This document shows, in pieces, positions 24,954 through 32,648 of a stretch of 38,840 bases of DNA. The notes beneath the pieces are model-generated. The model ran no database searches. It had not been told where the DNA came from and saw only the letters and a program-made list of their open reading frames with translations. Numbering within the stretch: the stretch's first letter is position 1; every line of letters begins with the position of its first letter. The DNA lies in contig CAMHKW010000019.1 of assembly GCA_946185835.1 (NCBI GenBank), forward strand, positions 1 to 38,840. Direction: 5' to 3'. A program made the position numbers and the translations under genes. This DNA comes from an uncultured Bacteroidales bacterium (GTDB lineage Bacteria > Bacteroidota > Bacteroidia > Bacteroidales > Paludibacteraceae).

Positions 24954-25754
24954 ATGCAAAAGATACCTTCTATCTTCTATAAGGTCAAGACACAGGTAGT
25001 GTTTTTCCTTGCCGTGCCTTTGTTTTTCCTAAGCTTCGCCTTACTCTACCTACCCACATGGATGTTGACCTTGTTCGGCGTTGGCAGCATAGGCTATGCC
25101 TTCAACGTCACTATCATCACCACCATACTGATGGCTGTGATGTCGCTGTCGAGAATGATGATCTTCATCCTCCGCCGTCGACTCAATCTCAACTGGTTGC
25201 AGTATATGTTATGGTCGGCTGCCGAAATCGTCGTCGAGGCACTCTTCGTCGGTCTGTATGTGTGGCTCATGTCGCATCAGAGCTATGCTTACTTCTCGGC
25301 AGCGGGTTATAGCTTCGTCTCGCTGCTTTCGGTGGTCTGCTACCCGCTTGTGGTCTTCTCTCTGGTCTACGAACGTTACGCCGTTGCTGAGTCGGCTGAA
25401 CCGCTACCCGAACAGCTGATACGTTTTCACGATACCGAAGGACGTCTCAGAGCTGTCATCGCCTCTAACAGCGTCCTCTATCTCGAAGCTAAAGAAAACT
25501 ACGTCAAGATATGCTATGCCGAAGGTCAGAATGTCAAAGAATACCTCCTGCATAGCTCAATGAAAGCGTTAGAACAGCTACTGCAGCGATATGGTATCGT
25601 CAGATGTCAGCGATCTTATTTCATCAACCCTAAGCACGTTACTGTCTTGAAACGTGAGAAAGATGGCATGATAGTGGCGCTCCTTGACATCGACTCACTT
25701 CCTAAGATTCCGGTCTCACCTAAGTACTACGACATTTTGTCTTCCCTACTATAA
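24954..25754 (+). CDS. Membrane-bound LytTR-family transcriptional regulator
   Basis: A 266-residue protein with four predicted membrane helices in the first 150 residues (VFFLAVPLFFLSFALLYL, then three more) and a C-terminal LytTR DNA-binding domain (about 165-264) with LYLEAKENYVKI, VRCQRSYFIN and LPKIPVSPKYYD. There is no receiver domain, so it senses something in the membrane and binds DNA directly. ATG 24954 is preferred: an upstream in-frame ATG at 24846 would add residues read from a dispersed hairpin (GARVPSLA). It is the first gene of a co-directional run of six and probably controls it, by analogy with other LytTR genes placed at operon heads. Confidence 0.85.
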   Translation: MQKIPSIFYKVKTQVVFFLAVPLFFLSFALLYLPTWMLTLFGVGSIGYAFNVTIITTILMAVMSLSRMMIFILRRRLNLNWLQYMLWSAAEIVVEALFVGLYVWLMSHQSYAYFSAAGYSFVSLLSVVCYPLVVFSLVYERYAVAESAEPLPEQLIRFHDTEGRLRAVIASNSVLYLEAKENYVKICYAEGQNVKEYLLHSSMKALEQLLQRYGIVRCQRSYFINPKHVTVLKREKDGMIVALLDIDSLPKIPVSPKYYDILSSLL

Positions 25755-25894
25755 GTATGCTCGTGATGTGTACTTTATTGATATGATTTGTTGCCTAAAA
25801 GTATAATATCGGGCTTGTCTTTTGTACTAAAAGACGTTCTTGCATGATTTTTGAAGTCCCAAGACATATTATTCAACACGCAAACTATAGAATT

Positions 25895-27376
25895 ATGAAC
25901 ACCAGATTTCCATTACTATTTCTCTTGACTTTGCTGCTGCTCTCTTGCGGCGTGCAAAACAACCCCTCATCAGGTGGGGAATCTACTGTCGTCACCGGTG
26001 ACGACGATAACGACTACGTCGACAATCAGACTTGGAATAGCACCATCTCTGTCGTATGGAATGCATCCGCTGCTACTGTAACCGGCACTGTCGATGGCGT
26101 GACGGTAACCAACACTGACGGATACGTCACCATCACCTCTACCGCAAAGCATGTTCAATACGAACTGAGTGGTAGCGGACAAGGACAGCTTAAGATATAC
26201 AGCGACTATAAAATCAAACTCAGTCTCGCTAATCTGACGCTGACCTGCACCGACGGACCCGCTATCAACAACCAGTGCTCCAAGTCGTGCTACCTCGTCC
26301 TGTCCGGCGCTAACACTCTGACCGATACCAATGGATATAGTACAGAAGTAGGTAGCGGCACCGAAGCAGAAGACCAAAAAGGTGCCTTCTTCTCCGAAGG
26401 ACAAGTCCTGATAAGCGGGGACGGCAGTCTGAAGATAACAGGAAACAACAAACACGCTCTTGCAAGCGACGACTACATACGCGTCTTCAGCGGTACCTTA
26501 CAGCTGACATCTAACGTATCCGACGGACTGCATACCAACGATGGTGTTATCATCGACGGCGGCACCCTGACAATCAACGCAGTGGACGAAGGCGTACAAG
26601 TCGACGAGGGCACCTTCTATATGACCAATGGCGCTCTCAGCGTGACGACAACAGGCACCAAAGCTAAAGGCGTGAAGTCCGAAGGCGACATGCTCATCGA
26701 AGGCGGCACCATCAACGTCACCACTCCCGGACGCGAATCAGAAGGCATAGAAAGCAAGGCTATACTAACCATCAGCGGGGGTACTGTCAATGTCGTCGCT
26801 TACGACGATGCTATCAACGCCGGTAGCCACCTCTATATCAAAGGCGGCAGTGTCACGGCGGTGTCGACAGGTAACGACGCACTCGACTCCAACGGAAACA
26901 TGTATATCGAAGGAGGTACAACAATAGCATGTGGCGCTTCTTCACCCGAATGCGGCCTCGATGCCAACGAAGAACAACGTTACTCCGTCTATTTCACAGG
27001 TGGCACACTGCTCGCTGTCGGTGGCGGCAACTCCGCACCTTCGTCGTCGGAGTCGACACAAGCCTACGTCTCTACCTCCGCTTCGGTCTCTGCTAACACC
27101 ACCGTCACTCTGCTAAGCGGCTCAACGACACTATGCTCGTTCACCATTCCTTCTACCTATGCAGGACGCAGTCAAGGTGGTATGGGGGGATATGGCGGAG
27201 GCTCGAACCTGCTTATCACATGCCCCGACCTCGTTAAGAGTCAGTCGTATACAATACAAGTCGGAAGCAACACCACCTCTGCCACAGCACAGCAGTATGG
27301 CTCATCGTCAGGTATGGGCGGCGGCGGCAATGGCGGTGGACCCGGCGGTGGACCCGGCGGTGGCGGATGGCACTGA
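25895..27376 (+). CDS. Cthe_2159-like carbohydrate-binding beta-helix lipoprotein
   Basis: A 493-residue lipoprotein with signal ending LLSC (Cys18). Residues about 50-410 match the Cthe_2159-type carbohydrate-binding domain: repeated turns such as LTLTCTDGPAINN, GSLKITGNNKHALAS, VSDGLHTNDGVIIDGG and GIESKAILTISGG, a right-handed parallel beta-helix. The founding member from Clostridium thermocellum binds cellulose and pectin-like polymers; binding here is inferred. The C-terminal 35 residues are almost pure Gly (GGGNGGGPGGGPGG). ATG 25895 gives a clean lipoprotein signal; the upstream ATG 25844 would spoil it. Proteins of this family often lie next to VTC and DUF4956 genes, as here. Confidence 0.85.
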   Translation: MNTRFPLLFLLTLLLLSCGVQNNPSSGGESTVVTGDDDNDYVDNQTWNSTISVVWNASAATVTGTVDGVTVTNTDGYVTITSTAKHVQYELSGSGQGQLKIYSDYKIKLSLANLTLTCTDGPAINNQCSKSCYLVLSGANTLTDTNGYSTEVGSGTEAEDQKGAFFSEGQVLISGDGSLKITGNNKHALASDDYIRVFSGTLQLTSNVSDGLHTNDGVIIDGGTLTINAVDEGVQVDEGTFYMTNGALSVTTTGTKAKGVKSEGDMLIEGGTINVTTPGRESEGIESKAILTISGGTVNVVAYDDAINAGSHLYIKGGSVTAVSTGNDALDSNGNMYIEGGTTIACGASSPECGLDANEEQRYSVYFTGGTLLAVGGGNSAPSSSESTQAYVSTSASVSANTTVTLLSGSTTLCSFTIPSTYAGRSQGGMGGYGGGSNLLITCPDLVKSQSYTIQVGSNTTSATAQQYGSSSGMGGGGNGGGPGGGPGGGGWH

Positions 27377-27462
27377 TAACCAATAGCGCACCTAAAATAA
27401 TGCGCTATATACTCCGCAAGCAGATAGCTCCACAAAAAGAATCAATCTAAGCAATCAGCAAT

Positions 27463-27924
27463 ATGAAAATAAATGGCTTGATATTAGCAGTCGTATTCTC
27501 AGCACTGACCACAGAGCTTGTAGTAGCTCAAGACGCAGCCCAACAAGTAGCACAAGACGACATATCTGTCTCAGCCGAGACGCTCGCTAAGCGTGCCAAA
27601 CGCAAGAACCTCACTGTCAAAGAATGGAATACCGACGACAAGACACGCACTCGCTGGCTCGACCGCATCACCATATACGACGAACAAGGACGAAAAGTGT
27701 CGGAAACAGAGTATGCTACCTATGGGCAACGCTGGCGTATCACATACGAATATACCGCCGGTGGCAAAATAGCAAAAGAGATAGAATACAACGACAAAGA
27801 TAAACCATACCGAATACGTAAATACGAATATAATGCCGATGGTACCAAAGCCAAGCAGTATAACTACCTGCCCAATGGCAAACTCTATTCCGTAAAGGTG
27901 TTCGAATACGATTTCTCTGACTGA
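27463..27924 (+). CDS. Small secreted protein with YD-like repeats
   Basis: A 153-residue protein with a signal peptide ending near VVAQD (about residue 22). Residues 60-150 hold four to five short beta repeats of the form YDEQGRKVSETEY, YTAGGKIAKEIEY, YNADGTKAKQYNY, similar to the repeats of RHS/YD or MORN-like proteins. No enzyme motif is seen. It ends with its stop at 27922-27924, 1 bp before the VTC gene starts, so they are translated together. Its place between the beta-helix lipoprotein and the VTC gene suggests an envelope role in the same module. Confidence 0.65.
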   Translation: MKINGLILAVVFSALTTELVVAQDAAQQVAQDDISVSAETLAKRAKRKNLTVKEWNTDDKTRTRWLDRITIYDEQGRKVSETEYATYGQRWRITYEYTAGGKIAKEIEYNDKDKPYRIRKYEYNADGTKAKQYNYLPNGKLYSVKVFEYDFSD

Positions 27925-27925
27925 T

Positions 27926-28684
27926 ATGCCAACCGTTAGCGAAGTAATAACGACTTTCGACCCCATCACTCTCGAACAGATGGAGGGGGTGAAGCTGATG
28001 AACCGTATCGACACCAAGTATGTCATACCCAAAAGCCGTCTCCCACAACTGTTGGAGCTGGCTGCAGCCGACTATTACGTGCAACAGATCGACGGCAAAC
28101 GAGTGGCTACTTACGACACCATGTACTACGATACAGAACAACTCGAGATGTACATGATGCACCACAACCGGCATTTAGTAAGGCAAAAGATACGTGTACG
28201 CGAATATGTCGACTCTGAGCTCGTGTTCCTCGAAGTCAAACGTAAGAATAACCACGGCAGAACAAAGAAAAAACGCATCAGTCTGCCTAACACCGACTGG
28301 TTCGAACAGCACGACAAAATCGCTCCCTTCCTTGAGCAGAAAAGCAGATACCGATACGAGCAACTCCGGTCCGAGATGAGGACGCAGTTTAGCCGAATCA
28401 CGCTTGTCAATAAGGCTAAAACAGAGCGACTCACTATCGACTTCAACCTCGTATGGACCAACCAACGCAATGGCGTTGAGGTAAGCAAACCCGAACTGGT
28501 CATCGTCGAACTCAAACGAGACGGCAACGTACCGTCACCAATGCTCAACATAATGCTGCAGATGAGAGTGCATCAACTCAAAATCAGCAAATATTGCATC
28601 GGCGTCGCACTCACCGACCACGAAGTGAAACAAAACCGTTTCAAAATCAAAATAAGAAAAATAGAAAAACTAATCAACTCATAA
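27926..28684 (+). CDS. VTC domain-containing protein (polyphosphate polymerase-type)
   Basis: A 252-residue protein of one VTC domain. Key charged residues lie in MNRIDTKYVIP, LVRQKIRVREY, LVFLEVKRK and VIVELKRD, lining the tunnel that in yeast Vtc4 binds polyphosphate and nucleotide. In bacteria VTC-domain proteins are found beside DUF4956 membrane proteins and are only presumed to make or bind polyphosphate-like or other polyanionic chains. No membrane segment is present, so it would act at the cytoplasmic face with the DUF4956 partner, whose ATG follows 14 bp after this stop. Confidence 0.85.
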   Translation: MPTVSEVITTFDPITLEQMEGVKLMNRIDTKYVIPKSRLPQLLELAAADYYVQQIDGKRVATYDTMYYDTEQLEMYMMHHNRHLVRQKIRVREYVDSELVFLEVKRKNNHGRTKKKRISLPNTDWFEQHDKIAPFLEQKSRYRYEQLRSEMRTQFSRITLVNKAKTERLTIDFNLVWTNQRNGVEVSKPELVIVELKRDGNVPSPMLNIMLQMRVHQLKISKYCIGVALTDHEVKQNRFKIKIRKIEKLINS

Positions 28685-28698
28685 CATACTCTCTCTTT

Positions 28699-29448
28699 AT
28701 GACTCAAGTAGACCTTGCCAATCCTACATTGGAATTTACGGATTACGATCCGTCAATAGCCGCCCAATTCGGGCATAGCGACAGCATCTCTTATCTGATG
28801 CACGACCTCGCACAAGCCATAGGCATCTCCGAGAGCTTAATCACCTTGCCGCTGATGTTCCTCTTCAACCTGCTCATGTCGTGGCTACTCATCTATTTCA
28901 TCTATTACCGAGTCAGTCAGCGACGTGACTATTATGTCACTTTCATGCTTTTCTCAAGCGCTATGTTTATGCTCCTGTGGCTGATGCAAATACTCGATAT
29001 CCAAACAGGATTTGTGCTCGGACTGTTTGCCATCTTCGGTATGATACGCTACAGAACCGAGACAGTGCCCATACGCGAAATGACCTATCTGTTTATCATT
29101 ATCGCACAGTCGGTCATCAACTCACTATCGCTCAAAGCCGATGGACTCGCATGGCATCAGCTGGTCTTCGCCAACGTCACACTCATACTCTTAGCGCTCG
29201 CCTTCGAACTATGGGCTAACAAAAGACGCACGTCAACTAAAATTATACTTTACGACAAGATCGAGAATATAGTACCCGAGAAACGTGCCGAACTCATTGC
29301 CGACCTCGAACAACGTACCGGACAGAAAGTTCTTGGTCTCGAAATCGGACACATCGACTTCTTACGCGACGTGGCATATATTAAGATGACTTACCCGCTC
29401 CAACGAGGTGAGTCGAATAGCATCGACCTGATTACTAAATTCAAATGA
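28699..29448 (+). CDS. DUF4956 membrane protein
   Basis: A 249-residue protein with four hydrophobic segments (about residues 47-70, 78-100, 103-120 and 130-165) and a soluble C-terminal part (about 175-249) with YDKIENIVPEKRAELIADLEQRTG. The loop FGMIRYRTETVPIREMTYLF is the family's most conserved piece. Function unknown; the recurrent pairing with VTC genes suggests a membrane partner. ATG 28699 gives the expected N-terminus; an upstream in-frame ATG at 28594 would lie in the VTC gene. The stop overlaps the next start. Confidence 0.82.
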   Translation: MTQVDLANPTLEFTDYDPSIAAQFGHSDSISYLMHDLAQAIGISESLITLPLMFLFNLLMSWLLIYFIYYRVSQRRDYYVTFMLFSSAMFMLLWLMQILDIQTGFVLGLFAIFGMIRYRTETVPIREMTYLFIIIAQSVINSLSLKADGLAWHQLVFANVTLILLALAFELWANKRRTSTKIILYDKIENIVPEKRAELIADLEQRTGQKVLGLEIGHIDFLRDVAYIKMTYPLQRGESNSIDLITKFK

Positions 29449-30287
29449 TTATGAACAAACTACGTCTTTTACCTTTAGCCGTCTTCTGCCTGCTGTGCGC
29501 ACACTCGTGGGCATGGGAGTACTACACTTCCGACGGCTATCCCGCAACCACCACACAGACATTGGTACAGATGCGGGTGGGTGCCGACTTCCAAAAGAAA
29601 TGGCACAACGGACTCAGACTGCATCTAAGTGAAGACCTGCGCTTCGACATGTTCAACTCGCTAAACGACATAAGCTCCTATAAATCATTCAATAAATCAT
29701 ATACCACGCTATCTGTAGGATATGCTCCGATAAGCTATTTTAAGGTCGACGCAGGATATATGCTTAAGATAATGGGAACTAAAGATTGGTCTGACCATAA
29801 CGAGTGGCTGCGCCACCGTGTTTTCTTGGGTGTGACAGGCTCTTATAAGTTCGACAACTGGAAACTATCGCTCCGCGAACGGGCTATGCTCGAGATACGT
29901 ACCGACAGCGTCAATCCCCTCGAGAAAAATCAGTACGACTGGACACTTCGCTCACGACTCACTTTAGAATATTCGTGTCGCACTCAGCCGCTCAAACCAT
30001 ACGTTTGGGTTGAGCTCGCCAATACATTGAATGCACCTGAATATCAGAAGAAATATGCCAACAACGATAGTCAGAACAAAGGACATCAGTATATAACAAA
30101 AGTGCACTCTGCTGTGGGCTTGAAATGGCGCCTCGACAAGCAGAATACACTCAACTTCTTCTATCGTTTCAACTACGACTACGACCGCGATATCAATATC
30201 AAACGCAAAGACACCTCTGTCATTCGACTTACCGAAGAGCGAACCTTCCAACATGCCATCGGCGTTGCATACGAGTTCGGGATGTAG
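29445..30287 (+). CDS. DUF2490 outer-membrane protein
   Basis: A 280-residue protein with a signal peptide (about 1-23, ending HSWAW) and about ten amphipathic beta strands rich in Tyr, Trp and Arg, typical of a small outer-membrane barrel of the DUF2490 type. The last residues YEFGM carry an aromatic near the end. Function unknown. It is coupled to the DUF4956 gene by ATGA (29445); ATG 29451 is an alternative start. It closes the module: regulator, surface lipoprotein, secreted protein, VTC, membrane partner, outer-membrane protein. Confidence 0.78.
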   Translation: MIMNKLRLLPLAVFCLLCAHSWAWEYYTSDGYPATTTQTLVQMRVGADFQKKWHNGLRLHLSEDLRFDMFNSLNDISSYKSFNKSYTTLSVGYAPISYFKVDAGYMLKIMGTKDWSDHNEWLRHRVFLGVTGSYKFDNWKLSLRERAMLEIRTDSVNPLEKNQYDWTLRSRLTLEYSCRTQPLKPYVWVELANTLNAPEYQKKYANNDSQNKGHQYITKVHSAVGLKWRLDKQNTLNFFYRFNYDYDRDINIKRKDTSVIRLTEERTFQHAIGVAYEFGM

Positions 30288-30306
30288 ACTCACCTAACCT
30301 TGCGGC

Positions 30307-31218
30307 TTACTCTAACTCATAGCCATAGTGCTTCAGACGAGATGACTTCTGACGCCAGTCTTTATCTACCTTCACAAACAGCTGGAGGTAGATTCTTTTT
30401 TGGAAGAACTCTTCTAAGTCTTTGCGAGCTTCCATACCCACTTTCTTAAGTGCCTTGCCCTGTTTGCCGATGATGATGCCTTTCTGACTGTCACGCTCGA
30501 CATAGATGACCGCACTGATGCGAATAATGGGCTCTTTCGAGTTGCCCTCTTCGGCGCTGAACGTCTCTTCTTTGAAACTCTCTACCTCTACCTCTACCGA
30601 ATAGGGTATCTCTTTGTCGTAGTTGCGCAGTATCTTCTCGCGTATGATTTCTGTGACAAAGAACTTCTCGGGCTTGTCGGTGAGCTGGTCTTTGTCGAAA
30701 AAAGGCGGCGATGGCGGCAACAGCTCTATTATCCTCGACATCAGCGTGTCTACTCCAAAACGCTCCATTGCCGAGATGGGATATATCTCTGCATTGGGAA
30801 TCTGCTCGTGCCAGAAAGACACCAGATGTTCGAGCGTCTCCTGTGTGGTAAGGTCGATCTTGTTGATCACAAGCAGTATGTGTGCTTTGTTGTGCTTTAC
30901 CTTGTCTAAAAACTCGGCGTTCTTGTCGTAGTTGTCCTGAACGTCGGTGACGTAGAGTAGAATGTCGGCATCTACAAGAGCTGACTCCGAAAACTCCAGC
31001 ATGCTCTCCTGCAACTTATAGTTGGGTTTCAGTACTCCGGGAGTGTCGGAAAACACTATCTGAAAGTCTTCGCTATTGACAATGCCGAGTATCCGATGAC
31101 GCGTCGTCTGTGCCTTGCTCGTGATAATACTCAAGCGCTCACCTACAAGCGCATTCATCAAGGTCGACTTACCTACGTTGGGGTTACCCACGATATTTAC
31201 AAATCCGCTTTTATGCAT
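30307..31218 (-). CDS. era: GTPase Era
   Basis: A 303-residue Era with G1 GNPNVGKST, G3 DTPG, G4 NKID and a C-terminal KH domain (about 205-300) with the signature VERDSQKGIIIGKQGKALK. It binds 16S rRNA and helps small-subunit assembly. It converges on the DUF2490 gene with 19 bp in between and has its own promoter. Confidence 0.97.
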   Translation of the reverse strand: MHKSGFVNIVGNPNVGKSTLMNALVGERLSIITSKAQTTRHRILGIVNSEDFQIVFSDTPGVLKPNYKLQESMLEFSESALVDADILLYVTDVQDNYDKNAEFLDKVKHNKAHILLVINKIDLTTQETLEHLVSFWHEQIPNAEIYPISAMERFGVDTLMSRIIELLPPSPPFFDKDQLTDKPEKFFVTEIIREKILRNYDKEIPYSVEVEVESFKEETFSAEEGNSKEPIIRISAVIYVERDSQKGIIIGKQGKALKKVGMEARKDLEEFFQKRIYLQLFVKVDKDWRQKSSRLKHYGYELE

Positions 31219-31253
31219 TATTCTGTCCGTTTAATATATGTTTTACTGACTTG

Positions 31254-31285
31254 CAAAGGTACTAAATCTTTCGATATTGTGCAAC
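31254..31285 (-). promoter_or_regulatory. Promoter for era
   Basis: TACCTTTG on the minus strand (31261-31254) with GTTG 20 bp upstream (31285-31282); the upstream box is a 3/4 match. Confidence 0.6.
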
Positions 31286-31353
31286 TCAAACAAGCAAAAA
31301 TCGTTTCGCGGCTTGCAGTTCCTATCGCTCGCATGTTTTTTTATTCGCCTACG

Positions 31354-31384
31354 CTTGATATTCAAGAAATATGTTGTATCTTTG
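31354..31384 (+). promoter_or_regulatory. Promoter for the secreted protein gene at 31590
   Basis: CTTG (31354-31357), 19 bp, TATCTTTG (31377-31384). The leader is about 200 bases and holds the repeats at 31449-31531. Confidence 0.65.
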
Positions 31385-31448
31385 CAAAACAAAAACTACC
31401 TACAATAAATCTATTTATGTTTTGCAAGTTATAAAGCAATATGTCACG

Positions 31449-31531
31449 GCCCGCACAACCATTCTCGTTTTTATAAACACAGCCCGCACCAATATTCTCG
31501 TTTCTATAAACACGGCAATTGCATTGCCGTG
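31449..31531. repeat. 33-bp tandem repeat followed by a 9-bp hairpin
   Basis: GCCCGCAC...TATAAACAC starts at 31449 and again at 31482 with four differences. Directly after it lies CACGGCAAT-TGC-ATTGCCGTG (31511-31531), a perfect stem. No gene is seen in 31219-31589. Confidence 0.8.
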
Positions 31532-31589
31532 CCCCATTTACTTTCGAAACTTAATTAAAACTATCTACACACAATAAAATCTATCTACT

Positions 31590-32516
31590 ATGAAAGCAGT
31601 ACGTAATATCTTTGTCGGTCTGTTGCTATCATTGCCACTTAGCATCAGTGCTGATGTCTTGTTTGTCGAGGACTTTAATTACGACGATTTCTCGACTCCT
31701 CTTGTCAATCAGTCGGAGTGGACCAACGACCACTACAATGCTGACATCTACTATGCCAATGCCTATGTCACCGGCGGACTTAATTTTAACGGCTATGCCG
31801 GTTGCAGTATCGGCAATGCTATGGTCTTAGACGGCTCCACGGGCAGCTATCACCCGGAGCATGCCTTTCCTTCGGTCAAGAGCGGAACCGTCTATGCTGC
31901 CTTTATGTTTCAGCCTACACAATGCTATAAGTCGGGCTTCTTTTTCACACTCCGAAAGGTGATATCCGATACCGACTACGAGATGACGGGACGTGTGTCA
32001 CTCGAACTCGATGAAGACTACGATGCCTATTTCGGCTTCCAATACGGAAAGGCAACGCAGACCTATATCTCCGATAAGTTGGCAGAGCCCGACAAGGTTT
32101 ACCTCGTCGTGGTGAAGTACGAGATCAAGGAGGGAACCAACAACGACGAAGCGTCGCTCTATGTGTTCGACGAATATCCTTCTTCTGAGCCTAACGAACC
32201 GCTAATAGGACCGATCACATCGTCTGCTATAGCCGATATCGCACCGGGCGTCGTGCTCTATCGCGGACTTGCCGACAGTTGGCTTGTCGTCGATGGCATT
32301 CGCGTCGCAACCACATGGGCAGAAGCTGTAGCACCGGGTATTTGCCCGGCGGAAGACGCTGTAGAGAATGTAACAGCCAACGAAGACAGCTCATTCGTGA
32401 TTTACGATATCCTTGGCAAACAACTCGGCTCTTTCGAACAGATGCCCCAACTGCCGGAAGGTATATATGTGGTATCATCTCCTGCCGGCAAACGCAAAAT
32501 CTATATCGGCAACTAA
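31590..32516 (+). CDS. Secreted protein with C-terminal sorting-like tail, function unknown
   Basis: A 308-residue protein with a signal peptide (about 1-21, LSISA). The middle (30-250) is a predicted beta-sandwich (FNYDDFSTPLVNQSEW, FMFQPTQCYKSGFFFTL, VYLVVVKYEI), resembling lectin-like domains of the concanavalin type. The last 45 residues (FVIYDILGKQLGSFEQ, LPEGIYVVSS, KRKIYIGN) have the layout of type IX secretion tails, though shortened. Export through that system is inference; no such secretion gene lies in the window. It converges on mfd. Confidence 0.6.
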   Translation: MKAVRNIFVGLLLSLPLSISADVLFVEDFNYDDFSTPLVNQSEWTNDHYNADIYYANAYVTGGLNFNGYAGCSIGNAMVLDGSTGSYHPEHAFPSVKSGTVYAAFMFQPTQCYKSGFFFTLRKVISDTDYEMTGRVSLELDEDYDAYFGFQYGKATQTYISDKLAEPDKVYLVVVKYEIKEGTNNDEASLYVFDEYPSSEPNEPLIGPITSSAIADIAPGVVLYRGLADSWLVVDGIRVATTWAEAVAPGICPAEDAVENVTANEDSSFVIYDILGKQLGSFEQMPQLPEGIYVVSSPAGKRKIYIGN

Positions 32517-32550
32517 CATCTACCCCCCTATATATCTGCCCCATCTGTAC

Positions 32551-32635
32551 GCCGGTTTGCAACCGGCGACAAACAGGAGCGCGAGTGCCCCCACTCGCGA
32601 CTAACACCCACGCGGGTACACCGGTTTGTAACCGG
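32551..32635. repeat. Three hairpin elements between convergent genes
   Basis: GCCGGTT-TGC-AACCGGC (32551-32567, preceded by GTAC), CGCGAGTG-CCCC-CACTCGCG (32580-32599), and CCGGTT-TGT-AACCGG (32621-32635, preceded by GGGTACA). Any could act as a two-way terminator, but none has a clear T-tract. Confidence 0.85.
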
Positions 32636-32648
32636 CGGCATTTCTCTG

